Positions 36,770 through 44,432 of a stretch of 64,000 bases of DNA are shown piece by piece. The position numbers and the translations under genes were made by a program. Each line of letters begins with the position of its first letter. The first letter of the stretch is position 1. The stretch comes from Paenibacillus xylaniclasticus (GTDB lineage Bacteria; Bacillota; Bacilli; Paenibacillales; Paenibacillaceae): assembly GCF_004001065.1 (NCBI RefSeq), contig NZ_BIML01000013.1, positions 1 to 64,000 on the forward strand, written 5' to 3'. A model generated the notes under the pieces. It made no database searches. It had not been told where the DNA came from and saw nothing but the letters and a program-made list of their open reading frames with translations.

Positions 36770-36842
36770 TGCTTCGGACAGGGGGCCGACCATGCTCGCC
36801 TCCACCATGTAAATCCACAACCGCACGAGGTTGTGGATTTTT
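36770..36842 (+). repeat. ssrA 3'-end-like copy with hairpin (unit 1)
   Basis: TTCGGACAGGGGGCCGACC then TCGCCTCCACCATG (36796-36809). The first part resembles a decayed tmRNA T-arm, the second the acceptor 3' strand and CCA. A perfect hairpin follows (AAATCCACAACC / GGTTGTGGATTT, loop GCACGA, then TTTT). The 14-mer and the nine bases after it are identical to the copy at 37389. I read it as a partial ssrA end left by site-specific integration. Confidence 0.5.
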
Positions 36843-37039
36843 GCTGTTTCGGCATCGTTGTATGGGGAGTTGAACCCCGCCTGGGTCGACCGCGCGCAGG
36901 ACTGCGGAGCAGTCCGAGCACGCAATCCGACTTTACCACTTTGTTGTCATCGGGGAATAGGCTTCAGCATCAAGTTAGATCAAGAATCGGATACTCCATT
37001 TGTCTCCACAATCAGGAAAGCCGACCGCATGGTCGGCTT
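36843..37039 (+). repeat. Degenerate stable-RNA-like unit with hairpin (unit 2)
   Basis: It begins near 36860 with GGGGAGTTGAACCCC, contains a strong stem GGACTGC-GGA-GCAGTCC, and ends in TTGTCTCCACAATC (weak match to the ssrA tail) plus the hairpin AAGCCGACC-GCAT-GGTCGGCTT (37018-37039). Overlapping open frames here (up to 118 codons) lack credible start sites and protein character, so I do not call them genes. Confidence 0.35.
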
Positions 37040-37388
37040 ATTTGCGTCTTTGTTTGGGAAGTTGAACAGGGCTGTTCTGGGCGCGTATGCAGCGGTTGGT
37101 AAAAAGCTTCGAGGTAATGTATCAGGGCAGGGGACAAGTACGATTCTATTTCCGCTATGGTTGACATATGTGAAAGTTGATGAATAGAAAGGTTACGATT
37201 TTAAGTAACAATTCTTCAATGAATGACCTCTTTCAGTAGCAATTCTGCTGTTCGCAGTGAAAAATAAGTCGTAACACAACGGATGCACAAACGTCCGTTC
37301 CAAGCTAATCAAGCATAGCAGTTGTAGATTGTGCCTTTTTTAAGCTTAGCATCATAACAGGCGGATTGTGGATTTGCCAAGCTACGAT
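37040..37388 (+). repeat. Degenerate array region (units 3-4)
   Basis: TTGGGAAGTTGAAC near 37056 echoes the GGGGAGTTGAAC start of unit 2. GTCGTAACACAACGGATGC near 37270 echoes GTCATAGCTCAATGGATGC near 37468, both like a tRNA D-arm. No gene is visible. The region looks like tandem, decayed copies of an RNA-gene-plus-terminator module. Confidence 0.3.
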
Positions 37389-37433
37389 TCGCCTCCACCA
37401 TGTAAATCCACTGTCTCAAGAGGCAGTGGATTA
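37389..37433 (+). repeat. ssrA 3'-end-like copy with hairpin (unit 4 end)
   Basis: TCGCCTCCACCATG at 37389-37402, then the hairpin AATCCACTG / CAGTGGATT (37405-37432). The core and the following nine bases match unit 1 exactly. Confidence 0.5.
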
Positions 37434-37612
37434 ACAGCGGTGCTTTTGTTGCTCGGGGTGAAATGGGTCATAGCTCAATGGATGCGCAGGTAGCGTGTTC
37501 GCGACTTTGGTCTTATATCAGCTAAACAACCTAGGCAAATCTGTTTCATACATTATAGGTATCGCAATCGATTCGGACATGCGCTTGTTCAAGCAAGTGC
37601 ATGTCCGTTTTA
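37434..37612 (+). repeat. Degenerate tRNA-like unit with hairpin (unit 5)
   Basis: GGTCATAGCTCAATGGATGC (near 37466) resembles the 5' half of a tRNA with its D-arm. No matching anticodon or T-arm could be built. It ends in a long hairpin CGGACATGC-GCTTG / CAAG-TGCATGTCCG followed by TTTT (37574-37611), a good terminator. Confidence 0.35.
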
Positions 37613-37929
37613 TGATTTTGGTACAACTGATAGCTCCACTATCACAACCGCTCAGAATTGATAGGGGGATGTCGGTTGATCATGATAGCTGTTTTTCCTG
37701 ATAATAGAAATGCCAGTGAATCGACGGGGTTCAGAAATGTAACGTTACATATTAAGACCGGGCAAATATTAAAGCTAGAAGGAGGCGCATAGGCCGTTCG
37801 GCCGCGAGTGGACGGATGATATGCTGGTCAGTATTTGTGTAAGAGCCATCATTGCCGCAACCCTGTTGCATACGAATAATCCTCTCCAGTAGAGTGTAGA
37901 TGAGGAATCGATGCGCAAGGGGGAGCGGT
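37613..37929. other. Upstream region of the ATPase gene
   Basis: No gene. It holds a perfect 12-base palindrome TGTAACGTTACA near 37738, a possible operator, and a GC-rich palindrome around GGCCGTTCGGCC near 37792. The promoter of the downstream ATPase gene should lie here. Confidence 0.35.
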
Positions 37930-39819
37930 ATGAAGCAGCTTAAAGATTGGCTCAAGGAGAGACAAACGAATTCTTTTGTCGGAAGAACGCGGGAGCTTCA
38001 GAGGATGAAGGAATGTTTATTATTTCCGCAGGATGACTGGAAGCTGCTGCATTTCTTCGGGCGATCAGGTACGGGAAAGACGACATTGCTTCGCCATTTC
38101 GAACGGGTAACAAAGGATGCCCCCGTTATATATATTGAGGGTCGGTTCGGGTTTGATTCGCCGAAGTCGTTCCTAAGACAGCTGGGAGATCAGCTGTGGA
38201 AGAAGCTGCTGATCGAGACTCCTGTATCAGACGCAGAAGTAATGAACCTGCTAAACCGTATCGCCGAGACAAGCGGCAGGATGGTGCTGCTGTTCGATGA
38301 TCTAGATCAATGGATAACGATTGAAGAGTGGCTTCAACAGGAATGGCTGCCTTCACTGTCGGTGAAAGTCCGTATCTGCAGCACGGGCACAATTCCGCTT
38401 GGAAACATACGGCCTCCGCTGCTCGATGAGTTGATTATGAATGAACCGCTGCTGCCGTTTGCTTCATCCATTGAGTGGAGTGAGGACTCTGAATCTATCG
38501 AATATTTAGCGGCAGCATCCGTATTAAAATATTTTGACCATATGCTGCTGGAAAACATCTTGGAGCGACCGGTTCCGCCGGAGCAATTCGAAGAGCTATG
38601 CCGCTCCCCTTATATTAGCTGGGCTGGTGAGCTCGGTTGGTCCGTGATGGATGATATCCGTCGCAGCCTGCGCACGAGATGCAGAAAACAATCTCCTGAC
38701 CAATACTTTCGGTATAAGCAGCGGGCGGAAGCGGCGCTGCACCATCGTCTGCTTCAACTAACGACGGATCAATTTCAATGGTTTGAATATGAGCTGGCAT
38801 GGCGCAAGTTCAGCCTGCTGGATAACGACTTCCTGCAGGGGGTTCTGTTTTACGGTAATGATGAAGGCTTCTCATGTCGGACCGCTCATGCTTCCGAACT
38901 ATCCGTCCTGGAGCAGATGTTATCTTATAACGTCGATACTCTTCTCCCCTACAAGCTTGATGAAGTAGAAATGCATAAATATGTGGGGGAAATATGGGAC
39001 GTAGACCCTAAGTCGGTGTATGTTGTACATCGTAACGAAAGGCTTGCAGGTCTCTATTTCCTGATCCCGTTGAATCATGAGATGCGGAGGGTATTGGCTC
39101 ATAACCCGATCACCCAGAGCTTCATTGAGCTAGGGACGACCGAAGAAAACGATTACTTTGTGTATACGGTTGCTAGTATACCGGCTTATGATTTTGAGGT
39201 ATTCGGATATATTTTGCGGAAGCTGCTGTATAACGAGCTCGCCGGTAGACGTGTGACGTTCATGGTGCCGAAGAAGGAGCAGGTGGAAGCTTTCGGTCTA
39301 ATGGGATTCGAGCATCTGGAATGGGCGAAGCATCAATCGGACGGAGGGCAGTCTATGTATTTCATTCAGTTGGATTTGCGCACGCCGATCCCATTTCCGC
39401 TTCTCTATTCGACAAGGGAACGGCCTCAATCCTTGAGAGGGCCAATTGTAGCCAAAGCGAAGGAGCTCTTTAATCCCGATCATCTAGAGCGCGACCTAAA
39501 AACGTGGGAAACACTTGTGAAGCACCTGTTAGAAAAATATAAAGATATTCAGTCGACGGAAGTGAAGGAATGGATTCTAGCCACTTACCGACGGTTGAAG
39601 TCGGGCTCACGCATGGAGCAGGCACAGGCTCAAATCCTGCAGCACCGCTATTTGCAGAAGAAAGGCTCGCATGAGGCAGTTGCATCGCTGTTATCATTGC
39701 CAATCGCGACCTACTATCGGTATCTTCGGCGATTAATTGTGATGGTCGCCCAATCATTACGTAAACAATTTTATCATGAAGAGCATGAAATCCAATTCAG
39801 TGAGCAGACACCCCCTTAA
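37930..39819 (+). CDS. STAND-like P-loop ATPase with GNAT-like and HTH-like regions
   Basis: 629 residues from ATG 37930 (GGGGGAGCGG upstream). It opens with SFVGRTRELQRM and Walker A GRSGTGKTTLL (about 40-55), then Walker B RMVLLFDDLD near 120, as in signal-transducing NTPases. The middle (about 350-480) resembles a GNAT fold (VVHRNERLAGLYFLIP; FGLMGFEHLEW). The C-terminus has helices and a segment that reads like a DNA-binding HTH (HEAVASLLSLPIATYYRYLRRL). The combination suggests a ligand-gated regulator or stress sensor. The substrate of the GNAT-like part and the genes controlled are unknown. It stands alone beside the decayed repeat array. Confidence 0.7.
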   Translation: MKQLKDWLKERQTNSFVGRTRELQRMKECLLFPQDDWKLLHFFGRSGTGKTTLLRHFERVTKDAPVIYIEGRFGFDSPKSFLRQLGDQLWKKLLIETPVSDAEVMNLLNRIAETSGRMVLLFDDLDQWITIEEWLQQEWLPSLSVKVRICSTGTIPLGNIRPPLLDELIMNEPLLPFASSIEWSEDSESIEYLAAASVLKYFDHMLLENILERPVPPEQFEELCRSPYISWAGELGWSVMDDIRRSLRTRCRKQSPDQYFRYKQRAEAALHHRLLQLTTDQFQWFEYELAWRKFSLLDNDFLQGVLFYGNDEGFSCRTAHASELSVLEQMLSYNVDTLLPYKLDEVEMHKYVGEIWDVDPKSVYVVHRNERLAGLYFLIPLNHEMRRVLAHNPITQSFIELGTTEENDYFVYTVASIPAYDFEVFGYILRKLLYNELAGRRVTFMVPKKEQVEAFGLMGFEHLEWAKHQSDGGQSMYFIQLDLRTPIPFPLLYSTRERPQSLRGPIVAKAKELFNPDHLERDLKTWETLVKHLLEKYKDIQSTEVKEWILATYRRLKSGSRMEQAQAQILQHRYLQKKGSHEAVASLLSLPIATYYRYLRRLIVMVAQSLRKQFYHEEHEIQFSEQTPP

Positions 39820-39857
39820 GTATAGGGGCAACGTTATTCGATGGGAGAGATGAAGGA

Positions 39858-40571
39858 ATGAGAAGAAAAATGATCATGGTAAGTATGATGCTGCTCATGT
39901 TTTTTCTCGGTTCTATATCCAGTCAAGCTGCTGCGAAGATACAAGAAATAAGAGCTTATTTGAACAATGAAATTACGTTCCTATTGAATGGGGCGAAGTG
40001 GAAGCCTACGGATGCGAATGGGAAGCCTATCGCTGCGATTACCTATAATGGAACGACCTACGTGCCGCTCCGCGCGGTATCTCAAGCATTCGGGGTTCCT
40101 GTCGAATACAATAGTGTCAATAAACAAGTGATTCTTGGGGAGAAGAAGGACTATGTTTCCTTCCTGGACAAATCGGTAGGTCTTGATAAGAAGAAGTCGT
40201 ACTACACGACCTCCGTGACACGCAATGCGTCTGAGCTAAATCGCGGAGGCAAGCAATACCAGGCGGCCTTCAAATTAGAGGAGGTCAACAGCAATCAGAA
40301 GAGGATGACGATTGACTTCGGCAAAGCCTATACAAGAGGGCACATTGTTGTCGCTGCTAACTTCGCCGCCGCTCATAGCACGATGAAGTTCCGGGTGCTG
40401 AATGACGATGACGTGGTGCTATATGAAGGGACATTGACGAAGGAGGAGCCGTTTGCTGAGGTGGATTTTAATATCACGGGGATGACTCGTTATTTATCGG
40501 TCGATTTCGTAGCTTCAGTGGATGGGTATTCGACTGGATATGTTCTGCTGGATGACAGTTGGGTCAAATAA
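39858..40571 (+). CDS. Secreted stalk-domain protein with possible NPCBM-like domain
   Basis: 237 residues. A signal peptide (about 1-25, cleavage after SQA) precedes a copper-amine-oxidase-like stalk repeat (about 30-97: ITFLLNGAKW, TTYVPLRAVSQAFGVPVEY, KQVILG). The C-terminal half, with a final VLLDDSW, has a beta-sandwich pattern seen in NPCBM-type carbohydrate-binding modules. It has no catalytic motif. Envelope or sugar binding is likely. It starts 38 bases behind the ATPase gene and may be co-transcribed with it. Confidence 0.75.
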   Translation: MRRKMIMVSMMLLMFFLGSISSQAAAKIQEIRAYLNNEITFLLNGAKWKPTDANGKPIAAITYNGTTYVPLRAVSQAFGVPVEYNSVNKQVILGEKKDYVSFLDKSVGLDKKKSYYTTSVTRNASELNRGGKQYQAAFKLEEVNSNQKRMTIDFGKAYTRGHIVVAANFAAAHSTMKFRVLNDDDVVLYEGTLTKEEPFAEVDFNITGMTRYLSVDFVASVDGYSTGYVLLDDSWVK

Positions 40572-40604
40572 TTATATTTAGCTGGTGAATTTTCGTTGAT
40601 AGAA

Positions 40605-40645
40605 GGACAGTTAGGGCGAATGGAGAAGCCTTAGCTGTCTTTTTA
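40605..40645 (+). terminator. Intrinsic terminator
   Basis: GGACAGTTAGGGC pairs with AGCCTTAGCTGTC, followed by TTTTTATT. Confidence 0.82.
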
Positions 40646-40730
40646 TTGTTATAACGATTCTAGCTATATCTCCACAGTTCAGAGCTTATCCTATACTCAT
40701 TTCATAAGGTTATTAAAGGGGTGCTCAACG

Positions 40731-41760
40731 ATGGATATCGATAAAATCGTCATGGAATATAATCAGCAGGACAGTCAGCGCATTCAATTCTCGGGCGCCA
40801 TATTGTTTGGAGCTCGGGGCAGTATAAAGTTTGAGAATAGCTTATGGGTTTGCCAACCGCAGCGACAAGATCAACAATACAACGAATACAAGATTTGGCA
40901 TAGCATCGGGGTGCAAAATATTTACTGCAATTGCGATTTGTCAGCTCGTACAGAAAGGGCTTCTTGCGTTTGATACTTCATTAAGTGATATGGAAATCAA
41001 GCTAGGTCAGCTTGATCCAGCCATTACGGTGCATCATTTGCTTACTCACACCTCCGGCATTCCTGACTACCATGATGAAGAGATGATGACCGGCTATGAA
41101 GAAATTTGGACAACCGTGCCGATGTATCATGTTACTTCCCCGAAGTGTTTTCTGCCCTTGTTTCAGAATCATCCGATGAAATTCAAGCCTGGGACCCGAT
41201 TTTCATATAGCAATGCGGGATTCATTATGCTTGGACTCATTGTTGAGCAATTAACGGGTTTAAGCTTTAACGATTATGTCGAGCAGAACATCTTTCAAGC
41301 TTGTGGAATGAATGATTCGGGATATTTTCGTATGGATCGGTTACCTGAACGTACCGCGCTCGGTTATGTGGGGAATGATGATCATTGGAAAACGAATCAA
41401 TACTCCATTCCTAATGTAGGCGGTCCTGATGGAGGGGCATATACGACGGTATATGATTTAGCCAAATTTTGGAATGCACTCATGAACTATCAATTATTAT
41501 CGAAAAGCTTAACCGAACGGATGCTTACCCCGCATGCTCAAGATGATGAATTTATCCATTATGGCTACGGAGTATGGATGACCATGATCAACAACGAAAT
41601 ATTTAAGTACTTTGTTATGGGCGGAGATCCAGGCGTCGTCATGCAATCCTCATACTATCCGAGACTGAATGCGGAAGCCCATGTTTTAGCTAATGTTGAT
41701 AGAGGAGCGGGTATTATCGCCTCTCGAATCGATGAAGCACTGCTTAGCAGAGAATTATAA
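40731..41760 (+). pseudogene. Frameshifted serine beta-lactamase family gene
   Basis: A class-C-like (penicillin-binding/beta-lactamase) protein read in two frames. The first (from ATG 40731, good ribosome site AAGGGGTG) gives an N-terminus with FSGAILFGARGSIKFEN. The second gives AYGFANRSDKINN onward to the end at 41760. The frames meet near 40836-40840, where one extra base breaks the gene. Downstream motifs are intact: Ser-x-x-Lys as SGCK (GIASGCKIFTA), Tyr-x-Asn as YSN, and HLLTHTSGIPDY. A single indel with an otherwise sound frame suggests a recent mutation or a sequencing error. Confidence 0.82.
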
Positions 41761-41816
41761 AGCTGCGTTAAGAAGGCCCCATTCCTAGTCGAATGGAGCC
41801 TTGATCGCATGTTCAT

Positions 41817-42251
41817 TCAGACACAGGTGAAGGATTGGATCGATTGCAGGCTCAGTCCAGTGTACACCCAAAACCTTCCGTTCCACTGGAACCCTGCAAC
41901 GGATGTACGCCCTACGAATACCGGGAAAAACCAGAATTGATTTCGATTGACGAGCCAAACGTACGTATTTCGAAACAAACAGCGAGCTATCGCTCCTGGA
42001 TCAACAGCAAAGGGCGTTACTGCAGGCTGTTGAGGGATAAATCCCGGCGGAGGTGAACTAGGTGCCATAATTCCTGGGGGAGCCGGCGGTCCTGGCTGCT
42101 GTCCTGGCGGCCCAGGTGGCCCAGGTGGCCCTGGAAATCCTGGCGGTCCAGGTGGCCCTGGAAATCCTGGCGGTCCAGGTGGTCCTGGAAATCCTGGCGG
42201 TCCCGGTGGTCCAGGGAATCCTGGGGGGCCTGAAGGCGGGAAAAATGACAT
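41817..42251 (-). CDS. Collagen-like Gly-Pro-Pro repeat protein
   Basis: 144 residues. The N-terminal 55 residues are collagen-like GxY triplets, mostly GPP and GFP, encoded by 27-bp tandem DNA repeats (about 42111-42230). The C-terminal about 75 residues form a non-repetitive, aromatic-rich domain ([43 protein letters not shown]) found in spore or surface proteins of bacilli. No signal peptide is seen, so incorporation into a spore coat or exosporium is plausible. ATG 42251 follows AAGGAGTG. The spore cortex hydrolase gene next door (opposite strand) supports a sporulation setting. Confidence 0.8.
   Translation of the reverse strand: MSFFPPSGPPGFPGPPGPPGFPGPPGPPGFPGPPGPPGFPGPPGPPGPPGQQPGPPAPPGIMAPSSPPPGFIPQQPAVTPFAVDPGAIARCLFRNTYVWLVNRNQFWFFPVFVGRTSVAGFQWNGRFWVYTGLSLQSIQSFTCV
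42111..42230 (-). repeat. 27-bp tandem repeats encoding GPPGFPGPP units
   Basis: About four copies of a 27-base unit inside the collagen-like gene. They are probably prone to copy-number change by slippage. Confidence 0.8.
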
Positions 42252-42437
42252 GATCTTGTCACTCCTTAGTTGATGGGCTAAAACAATATATGTAGTAGCG
42301 GAGATAAAGGAATGGGCGCATACCCTAACGAAGTTACAGATGGTTTATCTATAGAGATATGGTCTAACGCCTCCTTCACTGAATATGTATGAAGAGATGC
42401 CTGTTTATCGAAGTATCCATAAGGTGGGGAGGCTGTT

Positions 42438-43724
42438 ATGCAAATTCATGTCATACAGTCCGGCCAATCGCTCTATCAGCTGTCACAAACGTATGGAATT
42501 CCCGTCGAAACTATAGCGGAAGCGAATGAAATATCACCATCCAAAACATTGGTCGTCGGACAAACATTAGTCATTCCGATCGTCGGCTCGTACTACTGGG
42601 TGCGCCCTGGAGATACGTTAATCAGCATTGCTTCCGCATACGGCACTACCGCGCAGCGGCTGGCGGAAGTGAATCAAATTCCGATCAGCGGCACCTTAAC
42701 GCCAGGGACGAGACTTTATATTCCGCCGCGGCCGCGCCGGGCTGCAGAGATTAATGCCTATGTCGAACCGCGCGGCAGCCGTGTAGCGCCAGCGCTCCTT
42801 AATGCGTCCCGCGAAGCAGCCCCGCATTTGACGTATCTCGCCCCGTTCAGCTTCCAGATTAATCGAGACGGGACGTTAAACCCGCCTCCGCTGGGCGGTC
42901 TGCGGGAGATTGCGCGACAGAACGGAGCGGTGCTGATGATGGTCGTCACCAACCTGGAGAACGGCCAGTTCAGCGCTGAGCTCGGGCGAATCATTCTCAA
43001 TAACGAGCAGGTACAGAATCGGCTGCTGGATACGGTTATCCAGACCGCAAGGGAGCAAGGCTTCCGCGATATTCACTTCGATCTTGAGCATCTTCGTCCA
43101 GAGGATCGCGAGGCATATAACCGTTTTCTGCGCAAAGCTGCCGATCGGATTCACGGGGAGGGGCTACTAATTTCGACTGCGCTCGCACCGAAGACGAGTG
43201 CGACGCAGGCGGGGGAATGGTACACAGCTCATGATTACCGTACGCATGGACAGATCGTGGACTTTGTCGTCATTATGACGTACGAATGGGGCTACAGCGG
43301 AGGACCGCCAATGCCGGTGTCTCCGATCGGACCGGTACGGCAAGTACTCGAATATGCGCTAACCGAGATGCCGGCGTCGAAAATTATGATGGGCCAAAAC
43401 CTATACGGCTACGATTGGACGCTTCCTTTTGTGCCGGGAGGCGCATACGCCAGGGCGGTGAGTCCTCAGCAGGCAATTGATATCGCCCGTGAGCATAACG
43501 CTGCGATTCTCTATGATGAGCAAGCGCAGGCGCCGCATTTTAACTATTGGGACAATAATGGCAAAGAGCATGTCGTCTGGTTCGAGGACGCGCGTTCGAT
43601 TCAAGCAAAGTTCAATCTGCTGAAGGAGCTGGGCTTGCGGGGCATCAGCTATTGGAAGCTGGGGCTTAGCTTTCCGCAGAACTGGCTGTTAATTGATGAG
43701 AATTTTGAGGTGACGAAGAAGTAG
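42438..43724 (+). CDS. Spore cortex-lytic enzyme: two LysM domains plus GH18 (SleL/YaaH type)
   Basis: 428 residues, no signal peptide. LysM 1 (about 2-46, HVIQSGQSLYQLSQTYGIP) and LysM 2 (about 52-97, YWVRPGDTLISIASAYGTT) bind peptidoglycan. A GH18 domain follows (about 105-425), with catalytic block FRDIHFDLEHLRPEDREAY near 207-225. It includes the acid Glu in DLE and later VVIMTYEWGYSGGPP. SleL-type enzymes cleave cortex fragments during germination. ATG 42438 has GGGGAGGCTG upstream. Confidence 0.9.
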   Translation: MQIHVIQSGQSLYQLSQTYGIPVETIAEANEISPSKTLVVGQTLVIPIVGSYYWVRPGDTLISIASAYGTTAQRLAEVNQIPISGTLTPGTRLYIPPRPRRAAEINAYVEPRGSRVAPALLNASREAAPHLTYLAPFSFQINRDGTLNPPPLGGLREIARQNGAVLMMVVTNLENGQFSAELGRIILNNEQVQNRLLDTVIQTAREQGFRDIHFDLEHLRPEDREAYNRFLRKAADRIHGEGLLISTALAPKTSATQAGEWYTAHDYRTHGQIVDFVVIMTYEWGYSGGPPMPVSPIGPVRQVLEYALTEMPASKIMMGQNLYGYDWTLPFVPGGAYARAVSPQQAIDIAREHNAAILYDEQAQAPHFNYWDNNGKEHVVWFEDARSIQAKFNLLKELGLRGISYWKLGLSFPQNWLLIDENFEVTKK

Positions 43725-43766
43725 TCTTGGTTGCAGTATGCACCACTTCCGCGGTTCGCTCTATCT

Positions 43767-43826
43767 AACGGGGGCTGTCCAGAAAGTCAGGGTAAACTGA
43801 CTGACGGACCGACCCCCGTTTTTTAA
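43767..43826 (+). terminator. Intrinsic terminator after the spore lysin gene
   Basis: AACGGGGG pairs with CCCCCGTT, with an inner GTCC/GGAC stem, then T6. Confidence 0.75.
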
Positions 43827-43974
43827 TAGATGATAAAAATGCACACAGATTCTCCATAGCGTTGAGCCGTAACTGCAGTAACGCACCCAAAGTGTTTTGT
43901 TAGGGGGCAGCGAAAGAGCATACGATTGAAAAAGGCGAGGAACCTACAAGGGGGGGCTTGCCTCAGCGTCGGGT

Positions 43975-44193
43975 TTAAAACAGCTTTTTAATCGAGCCGA
44001 GCATGCTGCCTGCTTTGTCCAGCGTAATTTTTTCCTTTACGCTATCAATCATTGCATTGATCTGATCGTTCGGCAGATCGATTCCCATAACGGATTCGAG
44101 CGCCGAAACAGAGTCCTTCATAAACTTAGCCGAGAAGTCTTTATCATTTTTAATTTTGGTTACAATTTCTTCGATTTTCGCCTTGATATCCAC
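43975..44193 (-). CDS. Small helical protein of unknown function
   Basis: About 72 residues with the pattern DIKAKIEEIVTKIKNDKDF...KDSVSALESVMGIDLPNDQINAMIDSVKEKI...GSMLGSIKKLF. Proteins of this shape occur widely in Bacillota, also without a known role. They are acidic-basic helical, with no signal peptide. GTG 44193 is favoured because GAGGAG lies eight bases upstream; an ATG two codons earlier is too close to that site. The opposite-strand Hsp70 gene starts 240 bp away, divergently. Confidence 0.72.
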   Translation of the reverse strand: MDIKAKIEEIVTKIKNDKDFSAKFMKDSVSALESVMGIDLPNDQINAMIDSVKEKITLDKAGSMLGSIKKLF

Positions 44194-44338
44194 AAGCATT
44201 CTCCTCACTTTGATATGTACTCCAAATCATTGAATGATGTCCGCGAAGTGTAATCAACGGATTTTGTGACGGACTAATCTTCTCCCTGCTCCTGTCCTGC
44301 TTGGAATACTCTCAAAAATAGATTGATTTCCAACCATA

Positions 44339-44368
44339 TTGATCATTTTGAGAAATTCATTATATAGT
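44339..44368 (+). promoter_or_regulatory. Promoter of the Hsp70-J protein pair
   Basis: TTGATC (44339) and TATAGT (44363) are separated by 18 bases, about 60 bp before the start codon. Confidence 0.5.
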
Positions 44369-44432
44369 AGAAAAAATGGTCCTATTTTCCTAACACGATA
44401 GATTTAAATGTTATGCAGAGAGAAGGGGTATT

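Noticed and set aside
36647-36939. Minus-strand frames over the ssrA-like unit
   Set aside because: They arise from the complement of the ssrA-like sequence and hairpin; frames of this kind near RNA genes are usually spurious.
36752-37187. Two overlapping plus-strand frames of 116-118 codons in the repeat array
   Set aside because: They read through hairpins and decayed RNA-like sequence, lack plausible starts and have no domain.
37466-37500. A real tRNA gene
   Set aside because: A D-arm-like stretch is present but no acceptor, anticodon or T-arm stems can be built around it.
42111-42230. Possible CRISPR array
   Set aside because: The 27-bp units are contiguous, in frame and encode collagen-like triplets; there are no spacers.
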